NCBI GenBank assembly: GCA_011620705.1
Contig: WOYR01000191.1
Coordinates: 1 to 10,503 of the forward strand
Direction of reading: 5' to 3'
DNA length: 10,503 nucleotides
Source of the DNA: Microbacteriaceae bacterium
GTDB taxonomy: Bacteria; Actinomycetota; Actinomycetes; Actinomycetales; Microbacteriaceae
The notes under the pieces are model-generated. The model was given only the letters and a program-made list of their open reading frames with translations. It was not told where the DNA came from and ran no database searches. Shown here piece by piece: positions 1-6,785 of the stretch. The first letter of the stretch is position 1; each line of letters opens with the position of its first letter. The position numbers were made by a program, and so were the translations under genes.

Positions 1-646
1 GGTGCACGAGGTTGTAGTGCTTCTGCAGGGCGACCATGGGCGCCACTCCGAGCTGTGCCGAGGCGATGCGGGCCTCGAAGAGCCGGTTGCCGGTGTGGTC
101 CGAGGCGCCGAACGCGATCACCTTGCCGGCGCGGATCAACTCGTCCACCGCGAGCAGGGTCTCCTCGAAAGGCACCTCCGGGTCGTCGATGTGCAGGTAC
201 AGCAGATCGAGGCGATCCGTGTGCAACCGGCGCAGCGATGCCTCAACGGCCGCCGTGATCGCAGGAGCGGTCACCCCGGGATGATCCGCGCTCCTGCCGA
301 CCTTGGTCGCCACCACCGTGTCGTCGCGGGAGCGGCGGGAGCGCATCCAGTTGCCGATCATCGACTCGCTTCGACCGCTCGCGTAGGAATCGGCGGTGTC
401 GATGAAGTTGCCCCCGTTGGCGGTGTAGCCGTCGAGGATCGCGTCGGTGGTCGCGTCGTCGGCCTTCCAACCGAACATCTTGCCGCTGATCGCGATCGGG
501 AAGACGCTCAGCTCGGAGCTGCCGATCGGGCGGCGGGGCGCGGAAGGCGTCCCGACGATCGCAGCGGTCTCGGCGGTGGTGGGGACAGCCGGGACCGGCC
601 CGGTGCGCACCGCCGCACGGTTGCCGTCGCCTGTCGCCTCTGCCAT
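1..646 (-). CDS. Aldo/keto reductase, 3' end cut by window edge
   Basis: NAD(P)H-dependent aldo/keto reductase, a cytoplasmic TIM-barrel oxidoreductase that interconverts carbonyls and alcohols; the substrate cannot be read from sequence. The first 215 residues are present, about two thirds of the usual 310-350. The catalytic tetrad is complete: Asp83 and Tyr88 in FIDTADSY, Lys115 in VVATKVG, His152 in LLYLHIDDP. The fold begins near residue 39 (RPIGSSELSVFPI), so residues 1-38 are an Ala/Thr/Pro-rich extension without an obvious signal peptide. The ATG at 646 is chosen because GAGAGG lies 5 nt upstream and no better start occurs before the barrel; a GTG at residue 13 has no ribosome binding site. 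The gene lies downstream of pnp on the same strand but a terminator separates them, and an 8-bp inverted repeat sits just upstream. HIDDP in place of the common HRWDP is a mild variant. Family assignment is firm; subfamily is not. Confidence 0.93.
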   Translation of the reverse strand, partial: MAEATGDGNRAAVRTGPVPAVPTTAETAAIVGTPSAPRRPIGSSELSVFPIAISGKMFGWKADDATTDAILDGYTANGGNFIDTADSYASGRSESMIGNWMRSRRSRDDTVVATKVGRSADHPGVTAPAITAAVEASLRRLHTDRLDLLYLHIDDPEVPFEETLLAVDELIRAGKVIAFGASDHTGNRLFEARIASAQLGVAPMVALQKHYNLVH

Positions 647-667
647 CTCCGCCTCTCTTGATCTCCG

Positions 668-692
668 CCGATCCGACGTGCCGGCGGATCGG
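668..692. promoter_or_regulatory. Inverted repeat upstream of aldo/keto reductase start
   Basis: Perfect 8-bp arms CCGATCCG (668-675) and CGGATCGG (685-692) flank a 9-bp spacer, 22 nt upstream of the reductase ATG. The arm length, spacing and position suit either the operator of a dimeric repressor or a hairpin in the mRNA leader. This is inference from position only; no regulator gene lies in the window. Confidence 0.4.
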
Positions 693-886
693 GCGCGTCC
701 TGATTGCGAGGGTAACGCGCCGCCTCCTGCTCGTCCGGCAGGATGACCGAATCGTTACAAATCGTGAGGATCGCCCGACAAGCCGTCGGAACGGCTGCGG
801 CCGTGCGAGCGCCGGACGAACACACAGCGAACACCCGGTGATCGCCTCTCCCCTCCAGGGCTGGGCACCCTAACGTTGCCGTTGTG

Positions 887-904
887 CGGATGCCCCGGCA
901 TCCG
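887..904. repeat. Interrupted palindrome CGGATGCC-CC-GGCATCCG
   Basis: Two perfect 8-bp arms (887-894 and 897-904) separated by 2 bp. The arm contains the GGATGC word that recurs between genes throughout the window. It lies 240 bp upstream of the aldo/keto reductase start and 160 bp past the pnp stop. A 2-bp loop is too tight for a good RNA hairpin, so a protein-binding DNA site is more likely than a terminator; the ligand is unknown. Confidence 0.45.
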
Positions 905-967
905 GGCGGCATCGTCCACAGCGTACGGAGCCGCCGACGCACCGCCGCCCCCACGGACGGCACGAAG

Positions 968-1008
968 AAGGGCCCGGTCCCGCGGAGCGATCCGCGGGAC
1001 GGGCCCTT
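968..1008. terminator. Strong hairpin terminator after pnp
   Basis: Left arm 968-986 and right arm 991-1008 pair over 18 bp with a single bulged G and a 4-nt loop (gcga). It begins about 60 nt past the pnp stop codon, so it most likely ends the pnp transcript on the minus strand, where a short pyrimidine run (ccttcttc) follows the stem. A true U-tract is lacking, as is common in high-GC actinobacteria. No plus-strand gene precedes it. Confidence 0.8.
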
Positions 1009-1066
1009 CGCCCATTTCAGGGTGCCATCTCGAGACGCGGCCGCGCCGCTCCTCGATCAGCTCGAG

Positions 1067-3322
1067 CTACGCGTCGACCGACTCGCCCTCGGACGGGGTG
1101 TCCGCGCCGGTCTCGTCCACGACCGGGGCGAGCGAGAGCTTGCCGCGGTCATCGATCTTCGTGATCTCGACCTGGATCTTCTGGCCGACGCCGAGCACGT
1201 CCTCGACGTTCTCGACGCGCTTGCCGCCCGCGAGCTTGCGGACCTCGCTGATGTGCAGCAAGCCGTCCTTGCCGGGCATGAGCGAGACGAAGGCGCCGAA
1301 TGCGGCGAGCTTGACGACGGTCCCGAGGAACCGCTCGCCCACCTCCGGGTTCAGCGGGTTGCCGATCGCCAGCACCTGCGCACGGGCCGCCTCGGCCGAT
1401 GGGCCGTCGACCGCGCCGATGTAGACGGTGCCGTCCTCCTCGATGGAGATGTCGGCTCCCGTCTCATCCTGGATCGCGTTGATCGTCTTGCCCTTCGGGC
1501 CGATCAGCTCGCCGATCTTGTCGGTCGGGATCTGCACGCTGATGACGCGAGGAGCCGTCGGCGCCATCTCGTCCGGCCCGTCGATCGCCGCGTTGATGAC
1601 CGCGAGGATCGCCGTGCGGGCCTCCTTGGCCTGCTTCAGCGCGCCCGCGAGCACATGAGCCGGGATGCCGTCGAGCTTGGTGTCGAGCTGCAGCGCGGTC
1701 ACGAACTCGCTGGTTCCTGCGACCTTGAAGTCCATGTCGCCGAGCGCGTCCTCCGCGCCCAGGATGTCGGTCAGGGCCGCGTACCGGGTGACCCCGTCGA
1801 CGGTGTCGGTGACCAGGCCCATCGCGATGCCCGCGACCGGCGGGCGCAACAGCACGCCCGCGTTGAGCAGCGAGAGCGTCGAGGCGCACACCGAGCCCAT
1901 CGAGGTGGAGCCGTTGGACCCCAGGGCCTCCGACACCTGGCGGATCGCGTACGGGAACTCCTCGCGGCTCGGCAGCACCGGCACGAGGGCGCGCTCGGCC
2001 AGGTAGCCGTGCCCGATCTCGCGGCGCTTCGGCGACCCCACGCGGCCGGTCTCGCCGGTCGAGTACGGCGGGAAGTTGTAGTGGTGCAGGTAGCGCTTCT
2101 TGGTGATCGGGTTCAGCGAGTCGATCTGCTGCTCCATCTTGAGCATGTTCAGCGTGGTGACGCCCAGGATCTGGGTCTCCCCGCGCTGGAAGATCGCCGA
2201 ACCGTGCACGCGCGGGATGACCTGCACCTCGGCGTCGAGCGCCCGGATGTCGGTCAGGCCGCGGCCGTCGATGCGGACTCCGTCCTTCAGAATGCGACCG
2301 CGCACGATCTTCTTGGTCACGGCCTTGTATGCACCGCTGACCATGGAGTTGGCGTCGGCAGGCAGCTTGCCGGCCTCGACCTGCGCGGCGACGGCGGACT
2401 TGACCTGCGACTTGAGTTCGTCGTCCTGCTTCTGGCGGTCCATCTTGTCGGCGATCTGGTAGATGCCCACCAGTTCGTCGTGCGCGATCCTGTCGACCGC
2501 CTCGTAGACCGCCGGGGTGTAGTCGAGGAAGAGCGGGTACTCCTGGATCTCCTTCGCAGACTGCGATGCGAGCAGCTCCTGCGCCTCCACGAGCGCCTTG
2601 AGGAAGGGCTTGGCCGCCTCCAGGCCTTCGGCGACGCGCTCCTCGTCTGGCTTGACGGCGCCGCCCTGGATGAGCTCCCAGCTGTGCTCGGTGGCCTCGG
2701 CCTCGACCATCATGATGGCGACGTCGTCCGTGCCGTCGTCGTTGCGCACGACACGTCCGGCGACGGTGAGATCGAAGACCGCGCGCTCCAGCTGGCTGAA
2801 CTTCGGGAACGCGACCCACTGGCCGTCGATCAGCGCCAGGCGCACGCCCGCGATCGGGCCGCTGAACGGCAGGCCCGAGATCTGAGTGGATGCCGACGCG
2901 GCGTTGATCGCGAGCGCGTCGTAGAACTCGTCGGGGGCGATGCTCAGCACCGTGATGACGATCTGCACCTCGTTGCGGATGCCGTCGGCGAACGACGGGC
3001 GCAGCGGGCGGTCGATCAGGCGGCAGACCAGGATCGCGTCGGTCGATGGGCGGCCCTCGCGGCGGAAGAAAGAACCGGGGATCTTGCCTGCCGCGTACGA
3101 GCGCTCCTCGACATCCACCGTCAAGGGGAAGAAGTCGAAGCCCTCGCGCGGGCTCTTGCCGACGCTGGTGGCGCTGAGGAGCATCGTGTCCTCGTCGAGG
3201 TACGCGGCGACCGCGCCCTGCGCCTGCTGCGCGAGCCGGCCGGTTTCGAACCGGACGACGCGCTTGCCGAACTTGCCGTTGTCCAGAACGGCTTCGGCGA
3301 ATTTGATTTCGGGACCCTCCAC
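1067..3322 (-). CDS. pnp: Polynucleotide phosphorylase (PNPase)
   Basis: Phosphorolytic 3'-5' exoribonuclease that degrades RNA to nucleoside diphosphates and can also polymerise NDPs; in actinobacteria it is a main RNA-decay enzyme and forms a homotrimeric ring in the cytoplasm. The 751 residues match the actinobacterial length. Order: RNase PH-like domain 1 (about 10-150, with FFRREGRPS at 86-94), helical linker (about 250-320), RNase PH-like domain 2 (about 345-550), KH domain (about 595-655, GPKGK at 608-612), S1 domain (about 660-733). Asp525 and Asp531 in the [10 protein letters not shown] segment are six apart, matching the catalytic pair Asp486/Asp492 of the E. coli enzyme. The start is the GTG at 3322, giving [12 protein letters not shown], with AAGGAG 9 nt upstream; the open frame continues upstream to 3712 but that part is low-complexity and unlike PNPase. 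rpsO, often next to pnp, is not adjacent here. Confidence 0.98.
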   Translation of the reverse strand: MEGPEIKFAEAVLDNGKFGKRVVRFETGRLAQQAQGAVAAYLDEDTMLLSATSVGKSPREGFDFFPLTVDVEERSYAAGKIPGSFFRREGRPSTDAILVCRLIDRPLRPSFADGIRNEVQIVITVLSIAPDEFYDALAINAASASTQISGLPFSGPIAGVRLALIDGQWVAFPKFSQLERAVFDLTVAGRVVRNDDGTDDVAIMMVEAEATEHSWELIQGGAVKPDEERVAEGLEAAKPFLKALVEAQELLASQSAKEIQEYPLFLDYTPAVYEAVDRIAHDELVGIYQIADKMDRQKQDDELKSQVKSAVAAQVEAGKLPADANSMVSGAYKAVTKKIVRGRILKDGVRIDGRGLTDIRALDAEVQVIPRVHGSAIFQRGETQILGVTTLNMLKMEQQIDSLNPITKKRYLHHYNFPPYSTGETGRVGSPKRREIGHGYLAERALVPVLPSREEFPYAIRQVSEALGSNGSTSMGSVCASTLSLLNAGVLLRPPVAGIAMGLVTDTVDGVTRYAALTDILGAEDALGDMDFKVAGTSEFVTALQLDTKLDGIPAHVLAGALKQAKEARTAILAVINAAIDGPDEMAPTAPRVISVQIPTDKIGELIGPKGKTINAIQDETGADISIEEDGTVYIGAVDGPSAEAARAQVLAIGNPLNPEVGERFLGTVVKLAAFGAFVSLMPGKDGLLHISEVRKLAGGKRVENVEDVLGVGQKIQVEITKIDDRGKLSLAPVVDETGADTPSEGESVDA

Positions 3323-3588
3323 GAGGTGTCTCTCCTTATTGTTGGCTGGCGACCATTCGGGTCGCCGACATACCCAAGGAGCAGGAGCGGGCAGGAAGAA
3401 CGACGGCGCAAAGTTCTGCAGTGCTGCACAGTGCGGTCGCGCCGGTTGCCTCTCTGAACTAACAGAGCTCTGGTCAACAGTAGAAGTGCGCCGACCCAGC
3501 CCTCGGGCTGCTTCGGAAGACCACCACCGGTGACCAGCTTCGTGCCGGCCTGCTCCGGATGCCGCGGAATCGCGACTCGGCCATCCTA
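3323..3588. other. pnp leader and upstream region
   Basis: This 266-base gap between the GT-SGNH gene and pnp, both on the minus strand, has no credible gene. On the minus strand a TTGACC hexamer occurs at about 3471-3476, a reasonable -35 match, but no TANNNT lies 16-18 nt downstream. A small hairpin (CTCTG, 6-nt loop, CAGAG, about 3451-3466) and a second (CAGCC-cgag-GGCTG on the minus strand, about 3497-3511) are present. PNPase is autoregulated through its leader in E. coli; whether that applies here cannot be told from sequence. Confidence 0.55.
3332..3337 (-). promoter_or_regulatory. Shine-Dalgarno of pnp
   Basis: AAGGAG on the minus strand, 9 nt before the GTG at 3322. It fixes the pnp start, overriding the longer open frame that has an ATG at 3712. 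It shows that pnp is translated from a leadered mRNA, unlike several neighbours. Confidence 0.85.
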
Positions 3589-5628
3589 TCAGTCCGGCGT
3601 GTCGAGGGGCAGATGCTGCAGCGTGCGGCGCGGAACGAGCTCGACGAGCGCCGTGTGCTTCGGCGCCATGCCGTCGCCCGCGGTGCGGCCGCGCAGGCGG
3701 CGGCCCGCCCACGGGCGCGCGTGGGTCCAGATCCAGGCGGGCGTGCTGATCCTGCTGATGCGGGCCTCTGGGGCGTCGTCATGCATGAGCGCGTCGAGGG
3801 CGCCGAGCTCCCCGGCGCCGGGCACGCCGAGCATCGCGGCTGCGCGGTACGACAGAACCCGGTGCCCGTAGGAGCTGAGGTGCACGCGATCGGCGGCCCA
3901 CATCCGCTCATCGACGCGATCGGGGTCCCGCGTGAAGTCCAGCAGCAGCGAGTCCGTCTCGGCGGCGACCCGGCGCAGCTCCTCCGCCAGGCGGATGGTG
4001 CGGCGGTTCACCATGCGCAGCAGCGGCCACGGTGCGATGAACGGGGTGACCATGAGCACGTCGGCGCCGGACTCCTTCAGGCGCACGATCCCTTCGCGCA
4101 AGCGGTCGGCGATGCGCTCGAGATGACGCCCGGTCTCCGCGAGGTCGTTCGCGCCGATCAGCACGGTCACCAGATCGGCGCGCAGCGCGATGGCCTGCGG
4201 AATCTGGCGCTGAAGCACATCCTCCACCGTCCGGCTGCGCACGGCGAGGTTGGCATAGCGGAGCCGACGGGCTCCGTCGCCATCGCTGCCTGCACGGGTG
4301 TCGCTGCGGACCAGGAGCATGGAGAGCCGGTCGGCCCAGCCGCGCACCTGGCCCGGGTCCTGGCGGGAGTCGTCGCAGAGCCCCTCGGTCAGCGAATCGC
4401 CCAGGGCGACGTAGCGCTTCCACCGCTTCCCCGGCACGACGGCGGGCGGAACGGGCGCCGCTGGGTCCGAGCTCAGGATCGAGGCGGGAGCCGTGCCCTG
4501 CCGCACGGCGATCGCATCGCGGTAGTGACCGAGCAGTTCGTCGCCGAGCCGCGCCCAGCTGCGGTCGGCGACCGAATCGCGGGCTGCGATCGCGAAGGCG
4601 CGGCGCTTGCCCCGGTCGCCGACGAGATCGAGGACCCGGGCGCGCAGCTCACCGAGATCACCCGGTTTGTACAGCCACCCGGTCCGGCTGTTCTGCACCA
4701 GGTCGACGGGACCGCCCCTGCCGGTGGCGACCACCGGGACGCCGCTGGCGAGGGCCTCCTGGATGGTCTGGCAGAAGGTCTCGTTCTCGCCAGGATGCAC
4801 GAACAGATCGAAGCCCGCCACCGCCTCGGCGAGGCGATCACCTCCGAGGAAGCCGAGGAACACGGCGCCCGGGAGCAGCTTCTCGAGGGCGGGCCTGCTC
4901 GGGCCGTCCCCGACGATCACGAGCCTGGTGTTCGGGAGGTCGGCGATGGCTGCGAGGTCCTCGACCTGCTTCTCGGGAGCGAGGCGCCCGACATAGCCGA
5001 TGATCGTCTCGCCGTTCGGGGCGAGCCTGCTGCGCCACCGCTCGTCACGGCGCTCCGGGCGGAACCGCTCGGCGTCGACCCCGCGCGCCCAGAGCCGCAG
5101 CCGCTCCACGCCGGCATCCCGCAGCTCGGCGATCGATGCAGAACTCGGCGCCAGGGTCAGCGTCGCCCGCTGGTGGATGCGCGCGACGTGCTGGGCGAGC
5201 ACCGGCTGCGCCGCCGGGATGCCGTAGCGCTCCGCATAGCCGGGGATGTCGGTCTGGTAGATCGCCACCGTCGGGATCCCGAGGTGGTCGGCCGCGCGCA
5301 GGCCCTGCCAGCCGAGCACGAACGGCGAGGCCAGGTGAACGACATCCGGGCTGACCTCGCGCAGCATCATGGACAGCGATGCCGCACGCGCGAAGGTGAG
5401 GCGCACCTCGGGGTACGACGGCATCCCGACCGAACGCAGCAGCGACAGCTCGGAGCCGTGCGGACCGGCCCCCGCTGACCGGCCGATCGGTTCGAGGCGG
5501 CTCGCGCGCGGCGCGATGACCCGGGTCTCGTGCCCGTTCGCCTCCAGGTGCCGCAGCACCTGGAGCAGTGAATGGGTGACGCCGTTCATGTGGATGAGCG
5601 ACGATTCCGCGAACAAGACGACTCTCAT
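3589..5628 (-). CDS. GT4 glycosyltransferase fused to SGNH/GDSL hydrolase
   Basis: Bifunctional-looking protein of 679 residues. Residues 1-376 form a GT-B retaining glycosyltransferase of family GT4, resembling actinobacterial alpha-mannosyltransferases (MgtA/PimB-like): N-terminal [12 protein letters not shown], Arg215 and Lys220 in [10 protein letters not shown], and the EX7E motif Glu283-Glu291 before [11 protein letters not shown] Pro/Ala-rich linker (about 377-402) leads to an SGNH hydrolase (about 405-600): nucleophile Ser412 in GDSLTEG, block III GAND (492-495), and Asp580/His583 in DRVH. In block [10 protein letters not shown] has Ser465 where the oxyanion-hole Gly is usual. A basic tail follows. 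No signal peptide or membrane segment is seen, so both domains are probably cytoplasmic. The ATG at 5628 begins at the conserved strand; GGAG lies only 2 nt upstream and the frame extends 22 residues further without a better start. A joint role in making and trimming or acylating a glycolipid or polysaccharide is inference. Confidence 0.93.
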   Translation of the reverse strand: MRVVLFAESSLIHMNGVTHSLLQVLRHLEANGHETRVIAPRASRLEPIGRSAGAGPHGSELSLLRSVGMPSYPEVRLTFARAASLSMMLREVSPDVVHLASPFVLGWQGLRAADHLGIPTVAIYQTDIPGYAERYGIPAAQPVLAQHVARIHQRATLTLAPSSASIAELRDAGVERLRLWARGVDAERFRPERRDERWRSRLAPNGETIIGYVGRLAPEKQVEDLAAIADLPNTRLVIVGDGPSRPALEKLLPGAVFLGFLGGDRLAEAVAGFDLFVHPGENETFCQTIQEALASGVPVVATGRGGPVDLVQNSRTGWLYKPGDLGELRARVLDLVGDRGKRRAFAIAARDSVADRSWARLGDELLGHYRDAIAVRQGTAPASILSSDPAAPVPPAVVPGKRWKRYVALGDSLTEGLCDDSRQDPGQVRGWADRLSMLLVRSDTRAGSDGDGARRLRYANLAVRSRTVEDVLQRQIPQAIALRADLVTVLIGANDLAETGRHLERIADRLREGIVRLKESGADVLMVTPFIAPWPLLRMVNRRTIRLAEELRRVAAETDSLLLDFTRDPDRVDERMWAADRVHLSSYGHRVLSYRAAAMLGVPGAGELGALDALMHDDAPEARISRISTPAWIWTHARPWAGRRLRGRTAGDGMAPKHTALVELVPRRTLQHLPLDTPD

Positions 5629-5770
5629 GGCTCCATGTTCGATCCCCGCGACACACCGCGGCCGCACCCGGAACCCTCTGCGCCGAGGGTTCACGCAGTC
5701 GCCCCACTCCGTTACCGCTGGATGCCTCGCCGTCTCCGTCAGGACCCCCTCCGTTCACCCTGGGCATCGG

Positions 5771-5809
5771 CATCCGGCCCGTCGGACCGGATGCCCGTCG
5801 GACCGGATG
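5771..5809. repeat. 16-bp tandem repeat with hairpin potential
   Basis: The unit CCCGTCGGACCGGATG occurs twice head to tail at 5778-5793 and 5794-5809 without a mismatch. The CATCCGG at 5771-5777 is the reverse complement of the CCGGATG ending each unit, so either copy can pair with it in alternative hairpins. It lies 60-98 bp upstream of the thioredoxin start. Because 16 is not a multiple of three, coding origin is unlikely. Confidence 0.85.
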
Positions 5810-5855
5810 CCCGGATGAGGGGGTGGCGGGCCCTGCATTCGCGCGCAAAGCGCTC

Positions 5856-5861
5856 TACCCT
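5856..5861 (+). promoter_or_regulatory. -10 element TACCCT of thioredoxin, leaderless type
   Basis: TACCCT fits TANNNT and ends exactly 7 nt before the ATG at 5869, so transcription would start at the A of the start codon. No Shine-Dalgarno is present in the 7-nt gap. No good -35 match is seen, which is common at actinobacterial promoters. Confidence 0.6.
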
Positions 5862-5868
5862 GCTGTTC

Positions 5869-6258
5869 ATGGCTACCGTGGAACTCACCGAGCAGACCTT
5901 CGAGAGCACCATCCTGGACGGAGGAATCGTCCTCATCGACTTCTGGGCGGACTGGTGCGGTCCGTGCAAGGCCTTCGCCCCGATCTACGACGCGACCTCC
6001 GCCGGCAACGACGACATCGTCTTCGCCAAGGTCGACACCGAGGCCAACCAGGGGCTCTCCGCCGCCATGGGCATCCAGGCGATCCCGACCCTGATGGCGT
6101 TCCGCGATGGCATCGGCGTGTTCTCCCAGGCCGGCGCGCTGCCGAGGCCCGCTCTCGAGGACCTCATCAGCCAGGTGCGCGCCCTCGACATCGACGCCGT
6201 CCGCGCCGAGATCGCCGCGCAGGGCAACGGGACCACCGAGCCCGGCGCGACGGACTAG
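5869..6258 (+). CDS. Thioredoxin
   Basis: Small cytoplasmic dithiol-disulfide oxidoreductase of 129 residues. The active site is WCGPC (Trp29, Cys30, Cys33) in the normal FWADWCGPCK context, and the cis-proline is Pro73 in QAIPTL. The thioredoxin fold occupies about residues 1-108; the remaining 20 or so (ending GNGTTEPGATD) form a polar tail beyond the usual 105-110 residues. Gene symbol trxA is not assigned because actinobacteria often hold several paralogues and no trxB lies beside it. The ATG at 5869 is supported by a -10 element exactly 7 nt upstream, suggesting a leaderless mRNA. Its TAG stop overlaps the stop of the convergent minus-strand gene. It would be reduced by thioredoxin reductase and serve targets such as peroxiredoxins, by family knowledge. 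Confidence 0.96.
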   Translation: MATVELTEQTFESTILDGGIVLIDFWADWCGPCKAFAPIYDATSAGNDDIVFAKVDTEANQGLSAAMGIQAIPTLMAFRDGIGVFSQAGALPRPALEDLISQVRALDIDAVRAEIAAQGNGTTEPGATD

Positions 6259-6728
6259 CGCACGGCACCCATCAGCAGCTCGACCCGGAGCCGCCCGCGC
6301 CGGCGGACCACGCGCGCCGGAATGCGGGCTCTCCCCGCCGCGTCGTCGAGCCGTCGCAGCGTCTCGTCGACCACGGACTCCAGCCCGCGCGGCACCGAGC
6401 CGACCGGCCCGCTCACGCGCCGTCCTGTGAACAGCCGCACCACGATCGGGGCGTCGACGCGCTCCGCCTCCTGGCTGCGCGGCGAGACCGCGGTCTCCAC
6501 CTCGCCACCCGCCTCGATCACCGCCCGCAACTCGTCCTGGCAGGGATCGCTGCCGGCGAGCGTGATCGTCACCCGTTTGCCCTTGGCCCGCAGATCGTAG
6601 CCGTAGTCGTTCAGGCTCCCCGCGCCACGATCCGATCGCGGAAGGGCCACGCCATCCGCCACGCTCAGATCCGGTCCCCCGAACATCCGCCGGTGCACCC
6701 TGGTGGGGATGACGACCCCGTCGCGCAT
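6255..6728 (-). CDS. Conserved-looking hypothetical protein
   Basis: I do not recognise the family with confidence. The 157-residue product is basic and soluble, with no signal peptide or membrane segment. It looks like two small alpha/beta parts: an N-terminal stretch with LPRSDRGAGSLNDYGYDL (about 29-46), and a C-terminal part with PIVVRLFTGRRVSGPVG and PRGLESVVDETLRRL (about 94-127) ending in an Arg-rich strand, RVVRRRGRLRVELLM. The GPVGxVPRGLxxxV pattern faintly recalls HIRAN-type modules, but that is weak. Coding is supported by codon bias and a coherent, non-shadow composition. The ATG at 6728 is preferred; the frame also has an ATG at 6791, which would overlap the divergent MBL gene, and a later ATG at residue 15. 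None has a Shine-Dalgarno. It faces the MBL gene across 57 bp and shares its stop region with thioredoxin. Confidence 0.75.
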   Translation of the reverse strand: MRDGVVIPTRVHRRMFGGPDLSVADGVALPRSDRGAGSLNDYGYDLRAKGKRVTITLAGSDPCQDELRAVIEAGGEVETAVSPRSQEAERVDAPIVVRLFTGRRVSGPVGSVPRGLESVVDETLRRLDDAAGRARIPARVVRRRGRLRVELLMGAVR

Positions 6729-6785
6729 CCGGTTCCGAGTCGCAGAGTGTCCATGCGGCGACGCTACTCCGGTGACAATGGAGGG
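6729..6785. promoter_or_regulatory. Short divergent promoter region before MBL gene
   Basis: Only 57 bp separate the inferred starts of the minus-strand hypothetical gene and the plus-strand MBL gene, so their promoters must overlap or be shared. For the MBL gene GACAAT (6774-6779) ends 6 nt before the ATG, and the gap is GGAGGG: it could act as a -10 of a near-leaderless mRNA or as a Shine-Dalgarno placed unusually close. The minus-strand promoter is not resolved. Confidence 0.4.

Larger units (their letters stand above)
647..1066. other. Non-coding region between pnp and aldo/keto reductase gene
   Basis: No convincing gene is seen in these 420 bases; open frames here are Arg-rich shadows of the high-GC sequence. 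The region holds the upstream sequence of the aldo/keto reductase gene with an inverted repeat at 668-692, a second interrupted palindrome at 887-904, and the pnp terminator at 968-1008. An AT-richer island around 750-775 (containing cgttacaaatcg) is the best place for a promoter of the reductase gene, but no clear -35/-10 pair at proper spacing could be assigned. Confidence 0.7.
5629..5868. other. Divergent intergenic region, GT-SGNH gene / thioredoxin
   Basis: These 240 bases separate two divergent starts and must hold both promoters. The thioredoxin -10 is visible at its right end. The centre carries a 16-bp tandem duplication and four GGATGC/GCATCC words (5720, 5770, 5789, 5805). No small gene is supported. 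A promoter for the minus-strand GT-SGNH gene could not be assigned. Confidence 0.6.

Noticed and set aside
658..873. A 71-residue plus-strand frame between pnp and the aldo/keto reductase gene
   Set aside because: Arg-rich, no ribosome binding site, no recognisable motif; it overlaps the likely reductase promoter region.
884..3457. An 857-residue open frame antisense to pnp
   Set aside because: It is the complement of a real, fully conserved pnp. Its Arg/Asp/Leu-rich composition is what high-GC codon bias produces on the opposite strand, and it has no recognisable domain.
3323..3712. Longer N-terminus for PNPase
   Set aside because: The added part is low-complexity, crosses the end of the neighbouring gene, and bypasses a strong Shine-Dalgarno with a GTG start at the conserved N-terminus.
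3559..5478. A 639-residue plus-strand frame opposite the GT-SGNH gene
   Set aside because: All GT4 and SGNH motifs are on the minus strand; this frame has biased composition, no motifs, and mirrors the codon positions of the real gene.
5823..6785. Upstream extension of the MBL frame through the thioredoxin gene
   Set aside because: The frame stays open by chance; it overlaps thioredoxin out of frame. MBL homology begins only after the ATG at 6786.
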